A stretch of 64,000 nt of DNA from Streptosporangium sp. NBC_01756. Its GTDB lineage: Bacteria > Actinomycetota > Actinomycetes > Streptosporangiales > Streptosporangiaceae. The notes beneath the pieces were generated by a model that was not told the origin of the DNA, made no database searches, and saw only the letters and a list, made by a program, of their open reading frames with translations. The stretch covers positions 6,386,001 to 6,450,000 of the forward strand of contig NZ_CP109130.1 of NCBI RefSeq assembly GCF_035917975.1, written 5' to 3'. Position numbers and translations under genes: made by a program. Positions 8,076 to 15,332 of this stretch are shown one piece after another (position 1 is the stretch's first letter; every line of letters begins with the position of its first letter).

Positions 8076-8561
8076 TCATTCCGAGGCGGCGGGCCACTTC
8101 TCGGGCTGTGACACGTAGGTGCCGCGATACTGCACGGTGAACACCCACCCCTGATCGCGCAGGAAGGCCATCGCCTGGCGCACCGTGGCCTTTGCGACAC
8201 CATGCCTGCCCATGAGTTCCTTCTCGCTGGGAACACGTCGGTTCGGGAGCAGTTCGCCCGCCTCGATCTGACGTCGAATCTCTGCCGCGATCCGCTGGTA
8301 GACGGGGATCTGGTCGGCCGGTCTCGGAGTCCCCGGTTCGCCGACGAAGGTGCCTTCCCCCTGAACCGTATAAGCCAGGCCCTGTTCGCGGAGTTCTCGG
8401 GCGACCCGGCGAGCGGTCGTCTTGGCGATGTTGTATTCGACCTCGAGTTCGGCCTCGCTGGGCACGGCTTCACCAGGTCCGAGATCACCGGTCGTGATGC
8501 GCGCATGGATCAGCTCTGCGACCTGCTTGTACACCGGTACGGGGCCCTCACGGTCGAGCAT
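8076..8561 (-). CDS. Regulator composed of two tandem GntR winged-helix domains
   Basis: 161 residues from ATG at 8561. Residues about 8-72 (VPVYKQVAELIHARITTGDL, PSEAELEVEYNIAKTTARR) and about 86-152 (IPVYQRIAAEIRRQIEAGEL, PSEKELMGRHGVAKATVRQ) are each a complete GntR helix-turn-helix. No effector domain (UTRA, FCD or MocR) follows. A single chain thus carries two DNA-recognition units and could bind DNA as a monomer with two heads or span adjacent sites. The divergent region upstream contains repeated GTCTAG/CTAGAC boxes, the natural target of HutC-type heads. The ligand, if any, is not evident. Confidence 0.88.
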   Translation of the reverse strand: MLDREGPVPVYKQVAELIHARITTGDLGPGEAVPSEAELEVEYNIAKTTARRVARELREQGLAYTVQGEGTFVGEPGTPRPADQIPVYQRIAAEIRRQIEAGELLPNRRVPSEKELMGRHGVAKATVRQAMAFLRDQGWVFTVQYRGTYVSQPEKWPAASE

Positions 8562-8571
8562 GCCCGCATGA

Positions 8572-8660
8572 TAGACCAAAAGGTACGTCTAGCTGCAAAC
8601 CAGACGTCTAGCCGTCCAATGGATAGGTGTACTAGACCAATGCGTATAAGGTGAACTAGA
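8572..8660. promoter_or_regulatory. Cluster of GntR-type boxes in the divergent promoter
   Basis: Motifs related to TGGTCTAGACCA recur: ATAGACCA at 8571-8578, ACGTCTAG at 8585-8592 and again at 8604-8611 (19 bp apart), ACTAGACC at 8631-8638 and ACTAGA at 8655-8660. They lie between the two-headed GntR gene (minus) and the small CDC-motif gene (plus), so autoregulation and control of the divergent gene are likely. The recognition is inferred from the GntR/HutC consensus. Confidence 0.6.
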
Positions 8661-8695
8661 GTTGCCGAGTGGTTGGACGGGAACGGAGGAAGGCG

Positions 8696-8989
8696 GTGAC
8701 CGCTATGCCGGGGGAGCGGCATCACGGGCACCACGTGGGGGTTCTGCAGGCGTCGCATCAGCTGATCGACTGGCGGCCGACGGTGCCGAGGGCCGACCGG
8801 GTGAAGGTGAAGGAACACACCTGTGACTGCCGGGCGACCTTCTACGAGCTGTGCCGGGCGGGCGGGCTGATGTTCGTACGGCGGACGCATCGGCTGGGAG
8901 GGGCGGTGGCCGTGCACGAGTCGCCCTGGGAGCTCTCCCAGCAGGTGGAGGCGCTGTGGATGCGGCTGCTGATCGGCAGCGCCCGTTGA
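8696..8989 (+). CDS. Small hypothetical protein with CDC motif
   Basis: 97 residues from GTG at 8696 (GGAGGA five bases upstream; ATG at 8705 is an alternative). The centre reads HTCDCRATFYELCRAGGLMF and the end ALWMRLLIGSAR. Proteins of this kind are common beside GntR or XRE regulators in streptomycetes and relatives, but no function is established that I know of. The three cysteines might bind metal. It is divergent from the two-headed GntR gene and shares its operator region. Confidence 0.65.
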   Translation: MTAMPGERHHGHHVGVLQASHQLIDWRPTVPRADRVKVKEHTCDCRATFYELCRAGGLMFVRRTHRLGGAVAVHESPWELSQQVEALWMRLLIGSAR

Positions 8990-9199
8990 CAGGCGTCCAC
9001 GGCTCTTGCCCGGCCATCCAGTGACTCCCTGCTTCTCCGAGGCGGCCATGACGCTCGGGGAGGCAGGGCGGTGGTTCCGCGTCTGTTGAAGGGCGGATGC
9101 GGGACCACCACTCAAGACCCCCGGCGGGGCATCCCTTCCCACCACCCGCCGGGTCTCACTCCCGGCGGGCATCACACGCAGCCGCCCGCTGGGACCGAT

Positions 9200-9235
9200 G
9201 GCGGCCCCGTGTCATCCGGGTGATGCGGGGCCGCC
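9200..9235. terminator. Bidirectional hairpin between convergent genes
   Basis: GGCGGCCCCG pairs exactly with CGGGGCCGCC, with partial pairing inside the loop. It lies 16 bases past the radC stop (minus strand) and downstream of the plus-strand gene ending at 8989. A second imperfect hairpin (GTGGTTCCGC/GCGGGACCAC) lies at about 9070-9108. Confidence 0.65.
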
Positions 9236-9251
9236 GTCACAGGCATCGCGG

Positions 9252-9908
9252 TCAGAGGACGATGCGGCGCCAGGCGGTGTCGGTGACGATCACGTGGTCG
9301 AGGAAACGGAGGCCGACGGTCTCGGCGGCCTCACGGAGACGGGCGGTGGTCTCCAGATCGGCCGTGCTGGGGTCGAGGGCGCCGCTGGGATGGTTGTGCG
9401 CCAGGCCGAACGATGAGCCACCCGAGGTCAGAACGGTGGCGATGATCTCCCGGACGGGAGCCGGTGCGTGATCGCTGCCGCCCTCGCCGACGATCGCCCT
9501 GCGGGTCACCGCACCACTCGGGTCGCAGACCACGACGACCACGCGTTCGTGGCCGATGCCGCGCAGGAGCGGGGCGGCGACGGCGGCCAGGTCGCCGGAG
9601 CAGGTGATCCGGCGGGGTTCCGGCTCCGACTGCGCCTGCCGTACGAGGTGGAAGGCGGCGACGACCCGGGCGGCCTTGGCCGGTCCTATGCCGGGGACCG
9701 ACATCAGGCGGTGGGCGTCGGAGCGGGCCAGCCCGCGCAGGTCGCCGCAGTGGGCGATCAGGTGGGAGGCGAGCTCGACGGCATTGGTGCCACGGCCCCC
9801 CGAGCCGATCAGCAGGGCGAGCAGCTCCCGGTCGGCCAGGGCGGTCGCACCGCCCGCCAGGAGCCGCTCGCGCGGCTGGTCGCTGGGGGGCATGTCCTTG
9901 ACGCGCAA
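9252..9908 (-). CDS. radC: RadC-like JAB/MPN domain protein
   Basis: 218 residues. The start is a TTG at 9908, chosen because GGAGG lies six bases upstream and the RadC N-terminus (MRVKDMPPSDQPRERLLAGG) begins exactly there. Residues about 50-85 hold a helix-hairpin-helix (SVPGIGPAKAARV). The C-terminal half has the JAMM metal motif: a glutamate upstream, then LAHNHPSGALDPSTAD. RadC proteins were named for a repair phenotype later questioned; a metal-dependent nuclease or protease-like activity has been proposed. It is monocistronic here. Confidence 0.93.
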   Translation of the reverse strand: MRVKDMPPSDQPRERLLAGGATALADRELLALLIGSGGRGTNAVELASHLIAHCGDLRGLARSDAHRLMSVPGIGPAKAARVVAAFHLVRQAQSEPEPRRITCSGDLAAVAAPLLRGIGHERVVVVVCDPSGAVTRRAIVGEGGSDHAPAPVREIIATVLTSGGSSFGLAHNHPSGALDPSTADLETTARLREAAETVGLRFLDHVIVTDTAWRRIVL

Positions 9909-10070
9909 TCGGCACCTCCGGCTCGGGAAACCAGGTCGGTTGTACCAGAGAGCGCCGACATTCCAGCCCTGACCGGTGGGTTGCGCCGCCGCGCCTCCGA
10001 GTCCGGGTCGGCGGCGATCCTGTGATGGAGGCGTGCGCCGGCGCAGGCGAACCTTCGTCGGCGGAAGGCG

Positions 10071-10110
10071 TGCGAGGGCGTGCGAGGGCGTGCGAGGGCG
10101 TGCGAGGGCG
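10071..10110. repeat. Four perfect 10-bp tandem repeats
   Basis: TGCGAGGGCG occurs four times without interruption, preceded by a degenerate partial copy. It lies in the gap between radC and the TetR gene, immediately before the duplicated TetR 3' end. Confidence 0.9.
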
Positions 10111-10112
10111 GG

Positions 10113-10234
10113 GCCGGGGGCTCAATGAGGGGTCGGCGCCCGCTCCAGGGCGTCGAAGGAGCGGTTCGGCAGAGCCGGGGGCTCAGCGAGGGGCCAGCGC
10201 CCGCTCCAGGGCGTCGAAGGAGCGGTTCAGCAGG
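10113..10234. repeat. 61-bp direct duplication of the TetR gene 3' end
   Basis: 10113-10173 and 10174-10234 agree at 55 of 61 positions. The second copy contains the stop codon and last 17 codons of the minus-strand TetR gene. The first copy lies beyond the stop, with the equivalent stop codon mutated (TCAGCG versus TCAATG). Confidence 0.9.
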
Positions 10235-10812
10235 GCGATGTGGTCCGCGATGACGTCGTCGGGGCGCTCGCCCGCGAGGATCCTGCGGGCGGCGAAGATG
10301 TATGCCGCGCGGTAGGCCGAGACGACCAGCGCCGCCGCCACCGTGGGCCACGGGTCGTCCGGGCCGGCTCCGGTGGCCTCGGCCAGCAGCGAGCCGAGCA
10401 GGTGCTCCAGCCCGTCCACCAGCTCTCTGGCCCGTGCCTGCAGCGCCGGGGAGTCCAGCACGACCTGCCAGAAGAACTGGTAGTTCTCGCCGATCCCGCC
10501 GAGGGGGTGGCGTTGGTTCAGGAGGCTCAGCAGCAGCCGGCGCAGCGCGGCCAGCGGCTCCTCGCCCTCGGGGCGCTCCCGGACCGCCCTGGTGATCAGT
10601 TCGGCGGCTTCCGGGAACCGGTCGAGGTAAAGGTCCTCCTTCTTCGGGAAGTAGTTGAAGACCGTCTTCGTCGAGACGTTGGCCGCCTCGGCCACCTCGG
10701 CCACCGTGACGTTGTCGAAACCGCGCTGGATGAAGAGCCCCGAGGCCGTGTCCGAGATCATCTTGCGGGTCTGCAGCTTCTTCCGCTCCCGGAGGCCAGG
10801 TTCGTTGCTCAC
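10183..10812 (-). CDS. TetR-family repressor
   Basis: 209 residues from GTG at 10812. Residues about 8-55 are a TetR helix-turn-helix (RKMISDTASGLFIQRGFDNV, TVAEVAEAANVSTKTVFNYF). The C-terminal ligand domain is unassigned. It is divergent from an FAD monooxygenase whose ATG lies 76 bases away. The AT-rich stretch between them (about 10813-10860, with ACTATAGT and two TTTAGTA-type motifs) should contain both promoters and the operator. The likely role is ligand-relieved repression of the monooxygenase and itself. The 3' end of the gene is tandemly duplicated downstream. Confidence 0.9.
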   Translation of the reverse strand: MSNEPGLRERKKLQTRKMISDTASGLFIQRGFDNVTVAEVAEAANVSTKTVFNYFPKKEDLYLDRFPEAAELITRAVRERPEGEEPLAALRRLLLSLLNQRHPLGGIGENYQFFWQVVLDSPALQARARELVDGLEHLLGSLLAEATGAGPDDPWPTVAAALVVSAYRAAYIFAARRILAGERPDDVIADHIALLNRSFDALERALAPR

Positions 10813-10888
10813 CGAAGTAACTATAGTTGATAAAAAAGTTTAGTAGCAGTAAGTTTTTAGTGAAGGTAGGAAATTTTCGGGAGGTGGC

Positions 10889-12487
10889 ATGTCGTACGAC
10901 GTTGACGTGGTGGTGGCCGGCGGCGGTCCCGTGGGGCTGATGCTGGCCTGCGAGCTACGGATCCATGGCGTGTCGGTCGTGGTGCTGGAGCGACTGGCCG
11001 AGGCGGACCCCACCATCAAGGCCGGATCGCTGAACACGCCCAGCGTGGAGGCGCTCTATCGGCGCGGTCTGCTGCCCGACCTCCAGCAGGCCCAGGAACG
11101 GAACATGGAGCAGTTCGCCGCGTTCATGCGGCAGCGGCTCCCCGAAGGAAAACCCGCCGCGGTGCCACCGAGGTTCGCCGGTCACTTCGCGGGGATCACG
11201 CTCCGCGCGGACCTGCTCGACGCGTCCGATCCCGAGTTGGCCGGACACGGTCCCGCCGATCAGGTCGGCCTGGTCAGCCAGCAGCAGCTTGAGGAGATCC
11301 TCGCCCGGCGTGCCGCCGAACTGGGAGTCGAGGTGCGCCGGGGTGTGGAGGTGACCGGTTTCGAGGCCGATGCCGACGGGGTGACCGTCGCGGTGGGCGA
11401 GGGGACGGTCCGCGGCCGCTGGCTGGTCGGCTGCGACGGGGGCCGGAGCACGGTCCGCAAGCTCGCCGGGTTCGACTTTCCGGGTACCGGCCCGGAGATC
11501 ACCGCCCACCAGGCGATGGTGGAGATGGAGGGCTCTGAGAGCCTGGGCGTGGGCTGGCACGCCACTCCCACCGGTGTCTACGCGCACGGCCCGGTGCCCG
11601 GCCGCATCCTGACCGTGGAGTTCGGCGGCACGCCGGCCGGGCGGGACGCCCCCGTCACCGCCGAGGAGCTCCAGAGGTCGATCAGGAATGTCAGTGGGGC
11701 CGACGTCGTCGTCACCGGGGTCAAAACCGCGACCCGGTTCACCGACAACGCCCGCCAGGCGACCACCTACCGGATCGGACGGGTGCTGCTGGCGGGCGAC
11801 GCCGCCCACGTCCACTCGCCCTTCGGCGGCCAGGGGCTGAACCTGGGCCTCGGAGACGCGGTGAACCTCGGCTGGAAGCTCGCCGCGACGGTTCGAGACT
11901 GGGCACCGGAAGGACTGCTGGACACCTACACCACCGAACGCCACCCGATCGGCGCCTGGGTGCTGGACTGGACACGCGCCCAGATCGCGGTGATGCGCCC
12001 CGATCCTCACGCCAGGGCGCTCCGCGAGGTGATTGGCCAACTGACGGAGACCGTCGCCGGCACCACCTACTTCGTCAAGAAGATCTCCGGGGTCTGGCAG
12101 CGCTACGAGCTTCCCGGTGACCATCCGCTGATCGGTGGCAGCGCCCCGGACCTCGAACTGGCCGACGGTTCCAGGCTCGCCGACCACCTGCATGAGGGCA
12201 GGGCGCTGCTCCTGGACCCGGCGGGTGAGCTGCGGGACGCGGTCGACGGCTACGGCGACCGGGTGAAGACGGTGGCGGTGGCCGTCCCCGGGCATCCCGG
12301 ACTGGCCGGGCTGCTCGTACGGCCTGACGGGGTCGTCGCCTGGGCCGCCGACGCCGACCGGGCGGATCCGAGCTCGCTGGAGGCGGCCCGCTCGCTGAAG
12401 GCGGCGTTGTCCTCCTGGCTTGGCTCACCGGCCGTGACGGACGCCGACGCCGACGTGCTCGCCGGGTCGTCGGGGAGGTCCTCGTGA
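10889..12487 (+). CDS. FAD-dependent aromatic hydroxylase (Rox/PgaE-like group A monooxygenase)
   Basis: 532 residues from ATG at 10889, with GGGAGG upstream. It has the Rossmann GGGPVGLMLACELR near residue 12, the DG motif GCDGGRSTVRK about residue 182, and the GD motif VLLAGDAAHVHSPFGGQGLN near residue 300. The thioredoxin-like C-terminus follows. This is the architecture of rifampicin monooxygenase and polyketide hydroxylases. It hydroxylates an aromatic substrate using NAD(P)H and O2, either for detoxification or in a pathway. No biosynthetic neighbours are present, so a resistance or detoxification role under the divergent TetR repressor is the simplest reading. Confidence 0.9.
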   Translation: MSYDVDVVVAGGGPVGLMLACELRIHGVSVVVLERLAEADPTIKAGSLNTPSVEALYRRGLLPDLQQAQERNMEQFAAFMRQRLPEGKPAAVPPRFAGHFAGITLRADLLDASDPELAGHGPADQVGLVSQQQLEEILARRAAELGVEVRRGVEVTGFEADADGVTVAVGEGTVRGRWLVGCDGGRSTVRKLAGFDFPGTGPEITAHQAMVEMEGSESLGVGWHATPTGVYAHGPVPGRILTVEFGGTPAGRDAPVTAEELQRSIRNVSGADVVVTGVKTATRFTDNARQATTYRIGRVLLAGDAAHVHSPFGGQGLNLGLGDAVNLGWKLAATVRDWAPEGLLDTYTTERHPIGAWVLDWTRAQIAVMRPDPHARALREVIGQLTETVAGTTYFVKKISGVWQRYELPGDHPLIGGSAPDLELADGSRLADHLHEGRALLLDPAGELRDAVDGYGDRVKTVAVAVPGHPGLAGLLVRPDGVVAWAADADRADPSSLEAARSLKAALSSWLGSPAVTDADADVLAGSSGRSS

Positions 12488-12614
12488 GACCCGTCCCCGG
12501 CGCCCAGGGTCCCGTTCCTCGTTGGAAGCGCGGATCCCCTACCGCCCCGGAGCGCCGAGGACGGGAAGGCCATCCCGTGACCTCGAATTCACGACCTTCG
12601 TCGAGGAACGTCGT

Positions 12615-13340
12615 CTAGGACTGCAGGGGGTGGGTGTAGACCAGGCGGTAGCGGTCGCCGGGGATGACGATGTCGCTGGTCTCGACCGGGCGGTCACCGG
12701 CCCAGTGGGTCCGTTCCACGTGCAGCACGTGGACACCGGTCGGAAGGGCCAGGGTGTCGCTCTCGGCGGGCTGGGGGACGCGGGTGTAGACCTGCTCCAC
12801 TATTTCAGTGATCTTGAAGCCGAGGGCGGACAGGCGGGCGACCGGGCCGCGGAGGTTCTCCTCGGCGGCGGTCTCGCCGAGCCCGGCGGGCTCGTAGGAG
12901 GTGGCGAGCTGGATCGGCCTGCCATCCCCCCGGAAGACATAGTGGGTGCGGGTCACCGGGGCGGAGTCGTCCAGGCGCAGTCGCTGGGCGATGTCCGGGG
13001 TCGCCTCCGCGGGTTCGGTCCGCCAGTCCCAGGTGGTGCGGGTGCCGTGCGACGAGATGTCGGCGCCGAAGGGGGCGTGGTGGTCGTGGAAGCGCAGGCG
13101 GTGCAGGGGGAGCAGCACGGGCTGGGTCCGGACGTAGTGTCCGGAGCCGACGCGGCCGACGATCAGCCCTTCGGCGGCCAGCACGCGCAGCGCGTGGCGG
13201 GCGGCGGTCTCGCCCACGCCGTACTTTCGAGTGAGCTGGGCGCGGGAGGGGATCGACGCGCCCGGGGGGAGGGAGCCGTCGACGATCTGCCGGCGGATGT
13301 CGGCGACGACGCGCAGATAGACAGGATCGGAGGTTGCCAC
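12615..13340 (-). CDS. GntR/HutC-family regulator with UTRA domain
   Basis: 241 residues from GTG at 13340. Residues about 7-70 form a GntR winged helix (VYLRVVADIRRQIVDGSLPP, SRAQLTRKYGVGETAARHAL). Residues about 95-235 form a UTRA ligand-binding domain (ending RLVYTHPLQ). HutC-type regulators usually sense sugars, amino sugars or histidine derivatives. No target operon is adjacent: the next gene downstream is the monooxygenase (convergent) and upstream lies a long non-coding region. Confidence 0.9.
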   Translation of the reverse strand: MATSDPVYLRVVADIRRQIVDGSLPPGASIPSRAQLTRKYGVGETAARHALRVLAAEGLIVGRVGSGHYVRTQPVLLPLHRLRFHDHHAPFGADISSHGTRTTWDWRTEPAEATPDIAQRLRLDDSAPVTRTHYVFRGDGRPIQLATSYEPAGLGETAAEENLRGPVARLSALGFKITEIVEQVYTRVPQPAESDTLALPTGVHVLHVERTHWAGDRPVETSDIVIPGDRYRLVYTHPLQS

Positions 13341-14250
13341 GTGTCCATCCCTGGGTTCGACAGGCGTCCCATCCTGTCGTATTCGATGGACAACTCAGGG
13401 TAATGGCGGCAATTTGGAGCTCCAACTTTGAGCTCACTCTGAAAGCGGCAGAAAATATCTCAGAGACCGTGTAACACCCGCGTAAGCGGCCGCGATTCAT
13501 CGGTAGAGACCGTCGATGTGTGTACCCCCGAGCACATATCGGCGGTCTTCTTCATGTTCGGCAAGGCGTTGGCCGGTTGAAACGGACGCGGAGCCCCTTG
13601 CCGGGTTTTTCCGAAGAAACGGTAATTGATCTTTCGGTCCGATGGGGTCGTGCGCCGGCACCCGTCCAGCCTCGGTGCATCGATGGATGTAAAGGGGATA
13701 GACCTGCGAAACTCCGTATTTCCTGGCTTACCGCTCGGATATCTCGCTTTGTCGGCAGGTGCGGCCGGAATACGGCAGGAACGGCCGTCACGCCCCTGGT
13801 TCGTTGCCGAGTAGGGGTGAGAATGGGCGCGGACTGTCCGGCCGTACTGATCGATGAGCCGGTCGCCGATCTCGAGGTGGCTCGGACCGGGAAACCGGGC
13901 GGTTCGCCGCGGATGGGAGCTGTCCGGCCCGGTGTAGGCCGGCCTGTTCCCTCCGGGAAAACCGGACGCCCGGCATCACCCGACCCGGAAGGGGTCCTCG
14001 TGCCGGTCGGCAGTGGGTACGGCGGTGGTTCGCGGACCTGGAAGAGGTCATGATCCGTCAGCAGGAGTGATCGCTCGCCGCCGGGACGTTTCCGCGTCTC
14101 ACGCCAACGAGCGATCACCCAGCAAAAAACCCAATAAAGCCGGAAATAGGGGCTTTCGTAGGGGTATTCGCCCTTACGTCCATCGATGTACCGAGGCTAG
14201 ACGGGGTGGCGGAGTCCACCGGTCGTATGGATCCGGGTACCGTTCGGTTT
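13341..14250. other. About 0.9 kb without a recognisable gene, upstream of dapA
   Basis: Open frames exist on both strands (13520-14053 plus, 13552-14118 minus) but their products are Arg/Pro/Gly rich, match nothing I know and lack good starts. The base composition is lower in GC than in neighbouring genes, typical of regulatory DNA. Two similar promoter-like blocks occur, CATCGATGGATGTAAAGG with GGATAGAC (13678-13703) and CATCGATGTACCGAGGCTAG (14181-14200). A hairpin is annotated separately at 14067-14118. The GntR promoter should be near 13350-13500. Confidence 0.4.
14067..14118. other. Long-loop hairpin upstream of dapA
   Basis: GTGATCGCTCG at 14067-14077 pairs perfectly with CGAGCGATCAC at 14108-14118 around a 30-base loop. 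An A-rich stretch follows. It could be part of a structured leader, a terminator protecting dapA, or an operator pair. No known riboswitch consensus (such as the lysine riboswitch) was recognised. Confidence 0.35.
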
Positions 14251-15177
14251 ATGGCAGTGCCAACCGGAACCTTCGACGCACCCTTCGGCCGCATGCTGAC
14301 CGCCATGGTCACGCCGTTCACCGACGGCGGCGCGGTCGACTACGAGGGCGCGCAGCGCCTGGCCGCCTACCTGGTGGACGAACAGCGCAACGACGGTCTC
14401 GTCGTGAGCGGTACCACGGGTGAGTCCCCGACCACCTCCGACGACGAGAAGGAGCGCCTCCTGCGCGCCGTCGTCGAAGCCGTGGGCGACCGTGCCGCCG
14501 TCGTGGCCGGAGCAGGCAGCAACGACACCCGCCACAGTGTCGAGCTGGCCCGGAGCGCCGAGCGCGCCGGGGCCCACGGTCTCCTGCTGGTGACGCCTTA
14601 CTACAGCAAACCTCCGCAGGAGGGTCTCTACCGCCATTTCACCGTCATCGCCGACGCCACCGGCCTGCCGGTCATGCTCTATGACATCCCAGGTCGCAGC
14701 GGCGTGCCCATCCAGAGCGATACGCTCGTACGGCTGGCCCGCCATGAGCGGATCGTCGCGGTCAAGGACGCCAAGGCGGACCTGTTCGCCGGGTCGCAGG
14801 TGATGGCGGCCACCGACCTGGTGTTCTACTCGGGCGACGACACCCTCAATCTTCCGTGGCTCTCGGTCGGAGCCGCGGGGTGTGTCAGCGTCGTCGGGCA
14901 CGTCGTGGGCGCGGAGATCGCTGCGATGATGGAGCTGTACCGCTCGGGCGACGTCTCGGGCGCCCTCGCCGTCCACCGCAGACTGCTCCCGGTGATCTCG
15001 GGGATCATGACGCAGGCCGGTGGTGCGATCATGGCGAAGGCGGCGCTGACCATGGTGGGGCGATCCGCGGGGCCGGCCCGACTGCCGTTGGTGGAGGCCA
15101 CCGAAGAGCAGATCACGCGGCTGAGAGAAGACTTGATCGCGGGCGGCGTGAAGCCGTCCGACGGGGTTGTGTCATGA
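14251..15177 (+). CDS. dapA: 4-hydroxy-tetrahydrodipicolinate synthase
   Basis: 308 residues from ATG at 14251 (an in-frame ATG at 14227 is also possible; neither has a convincing ribosome site, and a TAGACG block at 14198 could support a short or absent leader). It condenses pyruvate and aspartate semialdehyde in the lysine/diaminopimelate pathway. Motifs are VSGTTGESPTT, the catalytic tyrosine in YYSKPPQEG, and the Schiff-base lysine in RIVAVKDAKADL. The order dapA then RNase J is conserved in Actinobacteria. The usual upstream thyX is missing. Confidence 0.93.
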   Translation: MAVPTGTFDAPFGRMLTAMVTPFTDGGAVDYEGAQRLAAYLVDEQRNDGLVVSGTTGESPTTSDDEKERLLRAVVEAVGDRAAVVAGAGSNDTRHSVELARSAERAGAHGLLLVTPYYSKPPQEGLYRHFTVIADATGLPVMLYDIPGRSGVPIQSDTLVRLARHERIVAVKDAKADLFAGSQVMAATDLVFYSGDDTLNLPWLSVGAAGCVSVVGHVVGAEIAAMMELYRSGDVSGALAVHRRLLPVISGIMTQAGGAIMAKAALTMVGRSAGPARLPLVEATEEQITRLREDLIAGGVKPSDGVVS

Positions 15178-15332
15178 GAAGGAACGTGGCGACCGGCATC
15201 GGTCGCAGTGGGGAGGAACGGGAGTTTGAACAACAGAGGACACAGCCGTCCGCCGAAGGGCGGAGTGCTCGGCGAGGGAGCAGTCCTGACGTCCGGGAGA
15301 TCCGCCGACGTTTGTAAGAGAGGTGTGGCCGA

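Noticed and set aside
10889..12487. Part of an antibiotic biosynthetic cluster
   Set aside because: Only the monooxygenase and its TetR neighbour are present; no polyketide, peptide or tailoring genes surround them.
13520..14118. Overlapping plus- and minus-strand frames in the gap upstream of dapA
   Set aside because: No ribosome site, no recognisable domain, and composition unlike neighbouring proteins; left as non-coding.
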